Shown: positions 17,692 through 25,817, numbered from the stretch's first letter. The stretch: DNA of 60,430 nt from Arthrobacter sp. M4 (GCF_020251205.1 NZ_JAIWYX010000019.1:1-60430); one strand, 5' to 3'. The notes: a model not told the origin generated them from the letters alone. A program made the numbers and translations.

Positions 17692-18075
17692 ATGGCCCTC
17701 CCAGGGGAAGAGGACGAACAACGCCGACGGTTCCGGCAAGCATTCGAGGCCGCGGGCCTGGCATTGGAACAGGTCTGGATGGCCTACTTTGGCATCGGTG
17801 GAATGTCCGGTCTCATGGAAGTCCAGGCATATGTTCATGGAGCATTGAGGTTGCCTGCTCTTGAACGGGACCTTCTGGCGCATGCACTGAACGAGACCTT
17901 GGACGAACTGGGACTCGACACTTACCACGCAAGCTACAGCCACGAAGTGTTTGGCCGTGAGGACGACCCTACTAAGCCAGACCTCGACGCAATAGCCGAT
18001 GACGCCACAGCCGATGCTGACGGCCCGAGCCCTCGGGACGACGATGAAGCCAGCGACTGGCGGTCCGATTCCTAA
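17692..18075 (+). CDS. Conserved small protein, paralogue of the 903-1112 product
   Basis: A 127-aa acidic protein. Residues 10-75 align with the 69-aa protein at 903 (shared W-x2-YFG-x-GG-x2-G-x-ME-x2-AY-x-HG). The C-terminal 45 residues are Asp/Glu-rich and probably unstructured. Function unknown. It starts 13 bases after the GAF-ANTAR frame ends, so the two are likely co-transcribed. Its stop overlaps the 3' end of the convergent GAF-ANTAR gene by 4 bases. Confidence 0.78.
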   Translation: MALPGEEDEQRRRFRQAFEAAGLALEQVWMAYFGIGGMSGLMEVQAYVHGALRLPALERDLLAHALNETLDELGLDTYHASYSHEVFGREDDPTKPDLDAIADDATADADGPSPRDDDEASDWRSDS

Positions 18076-18830
18076 TTGTCGAACAGAGTCTGGCCGCCGT
18101 GCCCGGTAAGGTCTCCCAGAATGTCCCGGGCCACGGCATGAAGCTTGCCGTTCCGATCAGTGCATGCCCGCGCCAGGATCGCAAAAGCAGTCTCCGCGCT
18201 GCACCGGTGCTGCGCCATCAGGGCGCCACACGCCATGTCAATAGTGGTCCTGCTCGCCATGGCTACGCGGAGGTTTTCGGCCAGCAGTTGCTCAGTAGCT
18301 ATCCGGACGGAAATCCTGAGGGCATCCGAGGCCACTTTGGCGAAGTCCTCTGCGGCATCAACAGCCACCGAATCGAACGCCTGCGGCTCCGGTGCCATGA
18401 AGTTCAAGGCGGCGTCAGCGCCGTCGTCGAGCACCATGGGGACGCCGAGGACCGACTCATAGCCGTTGCGCTCCAAAGCCTCTTCCAGTTGGGGCCAGGG
18501 ATTGTTGTTGTGGGCGTCCTCCAGCACCACGGGTTCATGCGTATCCATGGCCGTAAGGCAAGGACCGCCGCCAAGGTCCAATTCGGCGTGATCGACGGCG
18601 CGGGCCTCTGAGCAATTGCCGCCTACAGTGAGTGGCCTTTCGGGTCGGCGCAGCGTGACGGAGCAATCCACGGAATGCCCGACGGCAGAACACACCGTGC
18701 TAGCCGCCAGGCCAGCAAGTTCATCGAGGAAATCGTTGACGGTGCGAGTATCGAGGATCAATTCCTGTAACTGGATGATCGATGACGCGCCTCCGGGATC
18801 CCCCGTGGGCTGTATGCCCGGATCCCTCAT
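18072..18830 (-). CDS. GAF-ANTAR domain regulator (copy 4)
   Basis: A 252-aa protein closely similar to copy 1 at 92-847: VDCSVTLRRPERPLTVGGNCSEARAVDHAELDLGGGPCL in the GAF (shown here as a region, about residues 48-87) and TTIDMACGALMAQHRCSAETAFAIL in the ANTAR domain (about 180-230). Predicted RNA-binding antiterminator. It is divergent from the envelope operon starting at 19000; the palindrome at 18935-18956 lies in the shared region and could act on both. Confidence 0.9.
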   Translation of the reverse strand: MRDPGIQPTGDPGGASSIIQLQELILDTRTVNDFLDELAGLAASTVCSAVGHSVDCSVTLRRPERPLTVGGNCSEARAVDHAELDLGGGPCLTAMDTHEPVVLEDAHNNNPWPQLEEALERNGYESVLGVPMVLDDGADAALNFMAPEPQAFDSVAVDAAEDFAKVASDALRISVRIATEQLLAENLRVAMASRTTIDMACGALMAQHRCSAETAFAILARACTDRNGKLHAVARDILGDLTGHGGQTLFDN

Positions 18831-18934
18831 AAGGCCAGTCTACGCTCGTCCCTCTTGGGGCGGGCTGGCCTGGCCTCGGGATCAGCTGGCTCCTTTTCGT
18901 GATTGAAGGTCGTTCTGGAGGGTACGGAGCAATT

Positions 18935-18956
18935 GATAGTAATCATGCTTACTATC
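18935..18956. promoter_or_regulatory. Perfect palindrome GATAGTAA-N6-TTACTATC
   Basis: Two 8-base arms separated by TCATGC, 44 bases upstream of the ATG at 19000. A close relative lies at 22706-22725 and a degenerate one at 2517-2538. Likely the binding site of a dimeric regulator; the protein cannot be named from this window. Confidence 0.6.
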
Positions 18957-18999
18957 CCGGCTGCTGCCCGCAGCCTGCCAACTGTGGAAAGAGAGCACA

Positions 19000-19965
19000 A
19001 TGAATGAGAGCCAATCGCCGCAGGACGGACGCTTTGCGGCACCAGCAGGCGCCACGCATACAGGCGCCACCCAATCAGGCGCCACCCAAGTAGGCGCCAC
19101 CCAAACAGGCGCTGCGCAAACAGGCGCCGCCCAAACCGGGGGCGAAGGGAAAGTCGACGCCACGAAGCATGAAGCGGCGGAGGTTGCCAGCACCGCTGGC
19201 CAAGCTGCCGAGGGCGTGATGGAAACTGCCAAAACCGAGGCAGCCCACGTCGCCCAGGACGTGCAATTGAACGCGCAGAAGCTGTACCATCAGACCCGCT
19301 CAGAACTGTATGAGCAGGCAGAGACCCAGCAGCAGCGAGTCGCTGATGGCTTGCGCGCCCTCTCCGCGGAATTGAGCACCATGGCCTCCGCATCCGACCA
19401 GCACGGAGTGGCGGCAGACCTGGTCAATGAGGCTGCCCAGCGCTCCGCCTCGGTTGCGGACTGGCTCGGTAACCGGGATCCTGGCTCCGTCCTGGACGAG
19501 GTGAAGAGCTTCGCACGACGCCGGCCTGGCGCCTTCCTGCTGCTTGCTGCTGGAGCCGGGGTGGTCGCCGGACGACTGGGGCGTGGCCTTGCCGGTGGCG
19601 CCGAGCCCGCCGCGACAACCGCCCGGCGCCCTCAGGCACCTGCTCCCGTAACCGAGGATGGACGTCCCGGGGAATTCGGAATAGAGGGTTCGGACCCGGA
19701 CATGGCGAGTGGCGCTTACCGCCCGGCTGCCGGAACTGCCGTACCACTTCCACCGGTGGACCTGCCTGGTCCAGACGCCACAACCGCTGGTGTAAGCCGT
19801 CCAGCCGGTCCCGCCAAAGTGCAAGGGGATCCCTTTGACGGCTACGACGGCGGCCCTGACCCCGACAGCGACCCCGAGCGTAACGTCCCGGGCCTGGACA
19901 GGCCTCGCAGTGACGATTCGGACCGTACTGACCCGAACTGGGGAGCCTTTGGAGGTAACAGATGA
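19000..19965 (+). CDS. Membrane-anchored repeat protein of the envelope-stress operon
   Basis: A 321-aa protein. Residues 17-46 are six copies of a five-residue unit (GATQT and variants). Residues 50-150 are long Ala/Gln/Glu-rich helices, probably coiled coil. One hydrophobic segment follows (RRPGAFLLLAAGAGVVAGRLGRGL, about 170-195). The C-terminal 120 residues are Pro/Asp/Gly-rich and disordered. The pattern is that of actinobacterial DUF3618-like or nutrient-deprivation envelope proteins; the exact role is unknown. It overlaps the next gene by ATGA. Confidence 0.75.
   Translation: MNESQSPQDGRFAAPAGATHTGATQSGATQVGATQTGAAQTGAAQTGGEGKVDATKHEAAEVASTAGQAAEGVMETAKTEAAHVAQDVQLNAQKLYHQTRSELYEQAETQQQRVADGLRALSAELSTMASASDQHGVAADLVNEAAQRSASVADWLGNRDPGSVLDEVKSFARRRPGAFLLLAAGAGVVAGRLGRGLAGGAEPAATTARRPQAPAPVTEDGRPGEFGIEGSDPDMASGAYRPAAGTAVPLPPVDLPGPDATTAGVSRPAGPAKVQGDPFDGYDGGPDPDSDPERNVPGLDRPRSDDSDRTDPNWGAFGGNR
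19048..19137 (+). repeat. Six 15-bp tandem repeats coding GATQT-type pentapeptides
   Basis: In-frame units encode GATHT, GATQS, GATQV, GATQT, GAAQT and GAAQT. The core GGCGCCACCCAA is nearly constant. Copy number changes would keep the frame. Confidence 0.9.
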
Positions 19966-20402
19966 CCAACCAGGACCTTCCTCCCACCACAGCCAGCACG
20001 GCGGCGCATGCCAAGGCCGAGTCGCAATCCCTGTCTGAGTTGCTGAGCGACCTCACAAGCGACGTCTCCGTCTTGATGCGCCAGGAAGTTGATCTCGCCA
20101 AGGCGGAGCTCAAGGAATCCGCCGCAAGGGCCGGAAAGGGCGCGGGAATGCTTGCCGGTGCGGCGTGGGCCGGGCATTTGGCCACCGTGTTCCTGTCGCT
20201 GGCGGTGTGGTTCGCCCTTGGACTGCTGATTGGCCTTGGCTGGTCGGCCTTGGTAGTCGCGATTATCTGGGGGATTGTCGCTGCGGTCCTCGCAATGCGC
20301 GGCCGCAAGGAGATCACGTCGATAAGCGGCCTGCCCCGCACTGCCGAGACGGTGCGTGAAATACCTCCAACCTTCAAGCCGAACACCCAGGAGAGACGAT
20401 GA
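19962..20402 (+). CDS. Phage-holin-family (Holin-X) membrane protein
   Basis: A 146-aa protein with an N-terminal amphipathic helix (SLSELLSDLTSDVSVLMRQEVDLAKAELKESA) and two hydrophobic segments (AGHLATVFLSLAVWFALGLL; ALVVAIIWGIVAAVLAM). This matches the actinobacterial Holin-X superfamily (also called phage_holin_3_6). These chromosomal members are not linked to lysis and usually sit with DUF3618 genes, as here. Coupled by ATGA to both neighbours. Confidence 0.85.
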   Translation: MTNQDLPPTTASTAAHAKAESQSLSELLSDLTSDVSVLMRQEVDLAKAELKESAARAGKGAGMLAGAAWAGHLATVFLSLAVWFALGLLIGLGWSALVVAIIWGIVAAVLAMRGRKEITSISGLPRTAETVREIPPTFKPNTQERR

Positions 20403-20962
20403 CCCAGAACCCGGAAGCCCTCCGCGCCGATATTGAGGCAACACGTCGGCGGCTCAGCACTGACGTGGACGCAGTCGCAGACAAGATCACACCTTCGCAT
20501 ATAGTTCAGCGAAAGATGGACAGGGTCCGGGATGCCGTTTTCGGCGCCCGCGACGACGTTGAACATTCCGCCCGCACGGCAGCGCACCGGGCACAGGGGG
20601 CGATGTCCGACGTCGGCGATGTCCCTCAGGTGGTGGCCCGGAAGACGCAGGGGAGTCCAATAGCGGCTGGCCTGATCGCCTTCGGCGCGGGGCTGCTGGT
20701 ATCTGCCCTGTTCCCGCCTTCGGAGAAGGAACGTGAAGCGGCGCAGGCCGTGAAGGAAGCCGCCGAACCTGTCACCTCGAGTGTCAGCGAAGCTGCCCAC
20801 GAGGTCGCGGATCATCTGCGTGAACCGGCAAAAGAGGCCGCGCAGAATGTACGGGACTCGGCCACGGAGTCAGCACAGCACGTCAAGGCCGAGGGTGAAT
20901 CGGCCGCGTCTGAAGTCCGGGAACGCGCCGAGGTTGCGCGTGACCGTGTACAGGATCAATAG
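20399..20962 (+). CDS. DUF3618-type envelope protein
   Basis: A 187-aa protein. The N-terminus (NPEALRADIEATRRRLSTDVDAVADKITPSHIV) is the DUF3618 signature. A single membrane segment follows near residue 90 (GSPIAAGLIAFGAGLLVSALF). The C-terminal 90 residues are Glu/Ala/Ser-rich helical repeats like LEA-type or apolipoprotein-like sequences. Function unknown; conserved next to Holin-X genes. Last gene of the operon, followed by the terminator at 21066-21100. Confidence 0.85.
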   Translation: MTQNPEALRADIEATRRRLSTDVDAVADKITPSHIVQRKMDRVRDAVFGARDDVEHSARTAAHRAQGAMSDVGDVPQVVARKTQGSPIAAGLIAFGAGLLVSALFPPSEKEREAAQAVKEAAEPVTSSVSEAAHEVADHLREPAKEAAQNVRDSATESAQHVKAEGESAASEVRERAEVARDRVQDQ

Positions 20963-21065
20963 GGGCCAACGATTTGAGGCCCCAGGCCGGTGGGTGGCGC
21001 CGGTGAGTCGCGCCGGTGGTCGCGCCGGTGGGTCGCCTTCGCAGCTCACCGGCCGCGGTGACCTG

Positions 21066-21100
21066 AAAGGCCGACGGCAGCCCTCCGCCGTCGGCCTTTT
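21066..21100. terminator. Rho-independent terminator
   Basis: AAAGGCCGACGGC pairs with GCCGTCGGCCTTT around an 8-base loop and ends in TTTT. It lies between two convergent units (envelope operon and the SatD-like gene) and could serve both, because the A-run and T-run are symmetric. The stretch 20984-21050 before it has short CGCCGGTG repeats and no gene. Confidence 0.85.
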
Positions 21101-21140
21101 ACGTCACCGTCGTTTGCCGAAACCTCGTCGTGCGCGAGCG

Positions 21141-21740
21141 TTACCGGACTTCGAGAATCAGCTCCAGAAGCCTCGCCGCCGCCGGGCGCGCGGCATGTTC
21201 GTCCACCCACTGCGCGCGGGCGATTGCCTTGCTGACCGCCTGGGTAGTGATGCCGAGTTCATGCGCCACTTCCTTCTGCTGCCCACGAACGCCGGGGGTA
21301 AGGAGGTCCAGGACGCGCCATTCGGCGATGGTGCGGTGCTGGATGATGTGGCCTAGGAGTCGTAGTACCGCTTCTGCCTGCGCTGCTTCCTTGGCCAGTG
21401 GGCCCTCGACGGCCACCGGTACCCGGTCCGGCCCCGAACGCAGCCTGTCAACCGCCCGACGCGCATAGACCAGCCCGTGTCCTGTGGCGAGCCTGATCTG
21501 GTTGGGGAGGGGTTCGTTGACCGGTCCCACGCCGATTCCTACGTACCACTTCGCGTTCCGGAGGGCGATGAGCGCGGCATCGACGGCCTGATGGGAGGAG
21601 TCCACAATCCCTTGGACTTCGTCCTCCACCGAGCGGTCGAAGTCAAGCAGCGCAGGGATGTGCCGCAGATCCTTCAGGAGCTGCGGCACTTGGTCGCCGT
21701 CGCGGCGGACGTCACGCTGATTGATCGTAAGGGTGAACAT
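21141..21740 (-). CDS. SatD-like / HTH DNA-binding protein
   Basis: A 199-aa protein. The N-terminal 120 residues (MFTLTINQRDVRRDGDQVPQLL ... WYVGIGVGPVNEPLP) match the SatD-like family often annotated MarR-type in Arthrobacter. The C-terminal helix-turn-helix is KEVAHELGITTQAVSKAIARA. It probably senses a signal and regulates transcription; target unknown. It is convergent with the envelope operon. Confidence 0.72.
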   Translation of the reverse strand: MFTLTINQRDVRRDGDQVPQLLKDLRHIPALLDFDRSVEDEVQGIVDSSHQAVDAALIALRNAKWYVGIGVGPVNEPLPNQIRLATGHGLVYARRAVDRLRSGPDRVPVAVEGPLAKEAAQAEAVLRLLGHIIQHRTIAEWRVLDLLTPGVRGQQKEVAHELGITTQAVSKAIARAQWVDEHAARPAAARLLELILEVR

Positions 21741-21858
21741 TGGACCACAGCCTACCGGCTGCCGTCTGTCAGTTCAGTGAATTCGTTGCAATTCGCTCCC
21801 GACGTCGGCAAGGGGCCTCGCGGCGGTAAAGGCCGCCGGGTGTTGTGGCTGGCTTTCG

Positions 21859-22596
21859 CTATTCCTCGGTGTATGTCTCGCTGGCCGTGAAGCCGGCCCG
21901 ATCGACCTTCCGGTGGTAATGCACTCCAGCTATACCGCCCAGAATTGCGCCTACCAGTGCCACTGCCGCGACGACCACCGCTGCGATAATTCCGGCGGTA
22001 GTCAGCTGTCCTTCGTTCATCGGGATCCGCGGGAAGCTGTTGAGGTTAGCCAGGATGTTGTACTGCTGGCCTGCGATCATGCCCAGCAGAGTGACCAGCA
22101 CGGCCACGATGAGCGCCCAGAGCCACACCATGAATCCCTGCCTGGCTCCGTCAAACCGTGCCATGCGTCCGGCCACGTAACCGCCCGCGTAATAGGAAAC
22201 GAGCAGGATCACCAGGAGCACCACAATGCCCACAATGCCTACCGTCTCAGGTGGAGCTTGGCTGACGTCCGTCCGCGTCGCCAAGCCGACGGCGGTGCCC
22301 GCTGCGGCAACCAGCGCCGTCAATAGCACTGCCATGCCGGTTGCGGTCAGCCAGCCAAAGAAGGCAGAGCCAACCTTGATGCCGCCATACTCCTCATGTT
22401 CACGGGCAACGACGGTTTCTCGACCGACCTGGCCGGTTTCGGCGACGGGAGCCGTGGTGCTGTAATCGACCGTCCGCTCGCCGCGCATTCCTTCATCACG
22501 GGTTTCCGTTGTGTCGGAAGTCGTCGTGGGCTCGTACGGCTGGTGCTCGTGGCGGCGGTGGAAACGCCTCCTGAAGGGACCTACTGCGCTACTCAT
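21859..22596 (-). CDS. Four-TM membrane protein of unknown function
   Basis: A 245-aa protein. The first 90 residues are polar and rich in Arg, Glu and Thr. Four hydrophobic segments follow (GWLTATGMAVLLTALVAAA; TVGIVGIVVLLVILLVSYYA; FMVWLWALIVAVLVTLLGMI; TTAGIIAAVVVAAVALVGAI). The C-terminus is short and cytoplasmic. The ATG at 22596 has GAGG 7 bases before it. It resembles general stress-type membrane proteins of Actinobacteria, and the shared palindrome in its upstream region supports such a role. Confidence 0.75.
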   Translation of the reverse strand: MSSAVGPFRRRFHRRHEHQPYEPTTTSDTTETRDEGMRGERTVDYSTTAPVAETGQVGRETVVAREHEEYGGIKVGSAFFGWLTATGMAVLLTALVAAAGTAVGLATRTDVSQAPPETVGIVGIVVLLVILLVSYYAGGYVAGRMARFDGARQGFMVWLWALIVAVLVTLLGMIAGQQYNILANLNSFPRIPMNEGQLTTAGIIAAVVVAAVALVGAILGGIAGVHYHRKVDRAGFTASETYTEE

Positions 22597-22705
22597 CTGG
22601 AACCTCGCTCTCCTTGGCCCAACCGGACTCCTTGGTGAATCCGGCACCACAAAATGCAGAACCGTAGCTTGGTCTCAAATCAACCTAACCACTGCATGCG
22701 AGGAA

Positions 22706-22725
22706 TTAGCAAGGGTGCTTACTAA
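22706..22725. promoter_or_regulatory. Palindrome TTAGCAA-N6-TTACTAA upstream of the four-TM gene
   Basis: TTAGCAAGGGTGCTTACTAA: arms match except one base. It shares the TGCTTACTA half with the site at 18935-18956. It lies about 110 bases before the start at 22596 on the minus strand. Confidence 0.55.
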
Positions 22726-22736
22726 ATGAGTGTGGG

Positions 22737-23396
22737 TCAGTCCAGCCGGGTCGCGCCCGTCAGCGGCGTTGGTGGCAGCGCTTTGGATGCAATGCCCTCC
22801 GCGCCCGCAACGCCGGCGTCCACCATCGCGGATTGGAGCGCAAGAACAAGGGGAGCGGGATCGACGTCGCTCTCGAACACGTAGAACGCCGCCCCCGAGC
22901 GGAACACCAACGCATTGCGCCCGCCCGCGCCAAGCGGCGTCATAGAGCTGGCCTTGAGCAGGCGCGACGGACCGGGCCCGGACGATGCGGTGACGGCTCG
23001 GACGGAGGTGGCATCGACGTCGGACCAGCGGAAGATCTTGGTGAGTTGCGGCTGCGAGAATCCGGTAACCAATCCGCCGTCGAACACCAACAACTTGCGG
23101 AAGCTGCGCAGCAGCGTCAGCGACCACAGAACCAGGCCTGTCAGGACACTGATCAGCAGGAATAGCGGTAAATCCTGGAACAGGCCCGGTTCACGGGCGG
23201 AGCGGCCGGGAGTGACGAACTCGTTGATGGTACCCAACAGGAAACCGGCAACCAGGCAGGGCAGCAGCGCCTTCCAGTAGATATGGCGCGACGACGCGAT
23301 GAACCTCAGGCGTCCCAGTTCCGGGTCAAGGCGACCCTCGGCCCGGCGAACCAGCCAAGTCCGCCCGTCTAAGCCCGATGGAACAGCGTCAGCCAT
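22737..23396 (-). CDS. Hypothetical membrane protein of the WXG operon
   Basis: A 219-aa protein. ATG at 23396 follows AAAGGA by 5 bases and overlaps the RDD gene by 8 bases. Residues 30-110 contain two membrane segments (IYWKALLPCLVAGFLLGTINEF; LFLLISVLTGLVLWSLTLLRSF). The C-terminal half reads like a PH-type beta domain (FRKLLVFDGGLVTGFSQPQLTKIFRWSDV), a pattern seen in proteins with an intracellular PH-like fold. Last gene of a four-gene operon beginning at 25817. Confidence 0.72.
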   Translation of the reverse strand: MADAVPSGLDGRTWLVRRAEGRLDPELGRLRFIASSRHIYWKALLPCLVAGFLLGTINEFVTPGRSAREPGLFQDLPLFLLISVLTGLVLWSLTLLRSFRKLLVFDGGLVTGFSQPQLTKIFRWSDVDATSVRAVTASSGPGPSRLLKASSMTPLGAGGRNALVFRSGAAFYVFESDVDPAPLVLALQSAMVDAGVAGAEGIASKALPPTPLTGATRLD

Positions 23397-24036
23397 TCTG
23401 TCCTTTGTTCTCATAGAGGCCGGGAAGCTCCTGCCGTTTAGTCGCATCAGCCTGTTCTTTGGCTGCCTGCTCGGCGATCTTCGGATCCGGCACGGGCGCC
23501 TGGCCCTGAGCCAGCCCAGAGCGCAGGTCAACGGCGGTGAACTTGGCCTCAAAGCTGTCGCCGCCGCTGCCGCTGAAGATCGCGGCTACGCTGAGCACCA
23601 AGTACAGCGGTGCGAAGGACCAACAGATTGCCCGCCAACCGCCCAGCCAAGCGCCGGAGCGTTGACCGTTGGAGATCCGGACGGACTTCATGCCCGCTGC
23701 CAGATCGCCCAGGCTGCCCAGGGCACCGAAGACGAGTCCGTACACAAACAGCACGCCGAACCAGATCGCGGCCATGACACCCACATACACTCCGGTGCTG
23801 GAGAACATTGCCATGGAGAGCGATCCGAACGCGAAGTTCTGGTTGGCCGCATTGACCGCACCGATCAGGACCCCGGCCACCACCAGGACCACCAGCGCAT
23901 CCAAGCTTCGGCCCCAGAAATGCGCCCAACCGGCCTTACGAACGTAGTACTCGCCGGTGTTCGGGTGCTGGAACACCGGGCGGGCATTCGCGGCGTCGAT
24001 CAGCCCTGTTGAGGATGGTTGTGTGGAGCGGCTCAT
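23389..24036 (-). CDS. RDD-family membrane protein
   Basis: A 215-aa protein. Cytoplasmic N-terminus with YYVRKAGWAHFWGRSLDALVVLVVAGV, matching the RDD start (Arg and Asp in the first helix). Three membrane segments follow in the family's usual layout, with LGDLAAGMKSVRISNGQRSG before the third. RDD proteins are found near type VII secretion genes in Actinobacteria. The C-terminal 40 residues are polar. Its role here is unknown; probably an accessory to the WXG protein. Confidence 0.82.
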   Translation of the reverse strand: MSRSTQPSSTGLIDAANARPVFQHPNTGEYYVRKAGWAHFWGRSLDALVVLVVAGVLIGAVNAANQNFAFGSLSMAMFSSTGVYVGVMAAIWFGVLFVYGLVFGALGSLGDLAAGMKSVRISNGQRSGAWLGGWRAICWSFAPLYLVLSVAAIFSGSGGDSFEAKFTAVDLRSGLAQGQAPVPDPKIAEQAAKEQADATKRQELPGLYENKGQNG

Positions 24037-24063
24037 TATGCCCTTCTGGTAGGCGGTTGTTGG

Positions 24064-24843
24064 CTAGGAAATCTTGGCAAGCCCGTTGAACACGGACTCC
24101 AGCGTGGCACTGGATGCTTCCTGCAATTCAAGGGACACCGCGTCGTTTTCCACGCGGGGAGTGAGCAGGTGAACCCCGGAGGGCCCCGTGTAGATGGTGA
24201 CAGTGGGGAAGTCGTCGGATGCCGTGCTGAAGGCCACCACGTTCGAAGCCGCGCGGGTGTCGGCCAGCGCCGAGGCAGCGTGCTCCTCGAAGGCCGGCTC
24301 CGTGTATGTCGCAGGCTCGGTGTCGCGAGCCGCAGCGTGCTCGGGGTCCACAAACTCGGCCAGCCGAGCGGCAGCCTTCTCCCGGCTGACCACCGTGAAA
24401 CCGTGGAGGCCGCCCTCATCCACCTCCTCGAGCAGCACGCCCTCAACGTGCACGTAGGCGTACAGCCAGCGCTTGCCGGAGCTGACGGTGCGCTCCACGG
24501 ACACAATCGCATCACCGCTGCGGCGTAGGGTCAGCGAGCCGGTGATTTCCTCAATGGCGTGCAGTCGGGACGGCTCGGCCTCGCCCTCGAAGATCACCGG
24601 GTACACGAGTTCCTTGGCCAGGAGCCCGCGCAGCGCGACGGCGGCCAGAAGGTCGCGTTGGGCTGTGTCCTGCGACGACAGCCACGGAGTTGCCGCGACT
24701 TGCTCGTGCTGGACGCCGTCCAGGGCTACCACTTCCTCATCTGTCAGGGTGGTCAGGACGGTGCCCTCCGACGTCGCCTGGGACAGGACCTGCGCGGCAC
24801 ACTGCACGTCCCGTTCAGTCCACTTCATGGTGCTGGTGCTCAT
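24064..24843 (-). CDS. Possible EspG-like type VII secretion accessory protein
   Basis: A 259-aa soluble protein without signal peptide. Alternating strands and helices and the stretch RDLLAAVALRGLLAKELV recall EspG-type chaperones of ESX systems, but similarity is weak and by layout only. Its start overlaps the stop of the WXG-type gene by 4 bases, so the two are translated together. A chaperone for the WXG protein is the simplest idea. Confidence 0.6.
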   Translation of the reverse strand: MSTSTMKWTERDVQCAAQVLSQATSEGTVLTTLTDEEVVALDGVQHEQVAATPWLSSQDTAQRDLLAAVALRGLLAKELVYPVIFEGEAEPSRLHAIEEITGSLTLRRSGDAIVSVERTVSSGKRWLYAYVHVEGVLLEEVDEGGLHGFTVVSREKAAARLAEFVDPEHAAARDTEPATYTEPAFEEHAASALADTRAASNVVAFSTASDDFPTVTIYTGPSGVHLLTPRVENDAVSLELQEASSATLESVFNGLAKIS

Positions 24844-25817
24844 CCGAAAATCCCTCCAATAAACTTCCCGACAGATTTCGCGGCCTTTCCGGCCCCGTCT
24901 GCCACCTTACTTCCCACGTTCTTGGCGAACCCGGCCACCTCCCTTGCTCCGTCGGCGATGTAGCTGCCGGGGTTCCGGGCAAAGTTGCTGATCGAATCCC
25001 AGTTGTCCGCGATCAGGTTGCCGACTGCCCAGCCAGCCGCCACCAAACCTGCACCCACCACAATCGGTGCGCCAATCGGGCCGAGCACGGCAGCGCCGCC
25101 CGCGGTCATCAGCATGATGCTTCCCACACCGCCCACCACGGACAGGCCGCCGGCAACCCTGTCACCGGTTCCGCGCCAGCCATCGTGCTCGGGGTTGACC
25201 ATGTCGCTGATACCGCCCACGATGTTCAGCGGCGCCGCCAGGGCACCGGCCACACGCAGGCCCTTCGAGAACTTCGACGCGTCTTGGAAAGCTTGGCTAT
25301 ACGGGATGTTGGCCTTGAGGTCCGTGATGACGTCGGTGATCTTGCCGCCATTCCGCAACTGGTCCAAGGCCTCCCGCAGTACGGTCCCGCCGGCTCGCCA
25401 GTTTGTGAGGATTTCCTTGGTCTTGGCGAATTCCTGCCATCCCAACTTGCCCAGCTTGTAGGCCTGCCACAGCTGCGCACCGAAGTCCTTGACGGCCGTT
25501 CCGGATTCGTACACGTCCATCATGACGCCCACTGAGCTTTCGCCGCTCTTGTGGCTGGCGAATTCCTGCTGATTAGCATGGTCCTTGAGCTCCCGGGCGC
25601 TGGACCGGAGCATGCTGGCCGCCTTCATGAGGCTTTGCCGGTGCTGCCCATTCCAATCGCTCTTGAAATTGGCGGCGTCCTGGCCTTTCCAAGAGTTATT
25701 CATGTTGATCAGGTTGGACAGCTGCGTGCTCTGCATATTGATGACGTCGGCGGCCTTGCCCATGGCCCCGGCAAGGGTGCGCAACTGAGCGACGTCGGCG
25801 CCGTAGAAACCGGCCAT
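24840..25817 (-). CDS. WXG100-like protein with long C-terminal domain (candidate type VII substrate)
   Basis: A 325-aa protein. Residues 1-85 form a helical hairpin with W43-x-G45 in MNNSWKGQDAANFKSDW, the WXG100 hallmark. Residues 200-265 hold several hydrophobic Gly/Ala-rich segments (GGVGSIMLMTAGGAAVLGP; GAPIVVGAGLVAAGWAVG). The tail has Gly/Ala/Lys repeats ending KFIGGIFG. Start ATG 25817 follows GGGGGA. No toxin motif is recognised. Probably exported by a type VII system encoded elsewhere; a membrane-acting effector is possible. Confidence 0.75.
   Translation of the reverse strand: MAGFYGADVAQLRTLAGAMGKAADVINMQSTQLSNLINMNNSWKGQDAANFKSDWNGQHRQSLMKAASMLRSSARELKDHANQQEFASHKSGESSVGVMMDVYESGTAVKDFGAQLWQAYKLGKLGWQEFAKTKEILTNWRAGGTVLREALDQLRNGGKITDVITDLKANIPYSQAFQDASKFSKGLRVAGALAAPLNIVGGISDMVNPEHDGWRGTGDRVAGGLSVVGGVGSIMLMTAGGAAVLGPIGAPIVVGAGLVAAGWAVGNLIADNWDSISNFARNPGSYIADGAREVAGFAKNVGSKVADGAGKAAKSVGKFIGGIFG

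Noticed and set aside
19962..20402. Prophage signal from the holin-family gene
   Set aside because: Holin-X proteins are common chromosomal envelope proteins in Actinobacteria, here with DUF3618; no other phage gene is present.
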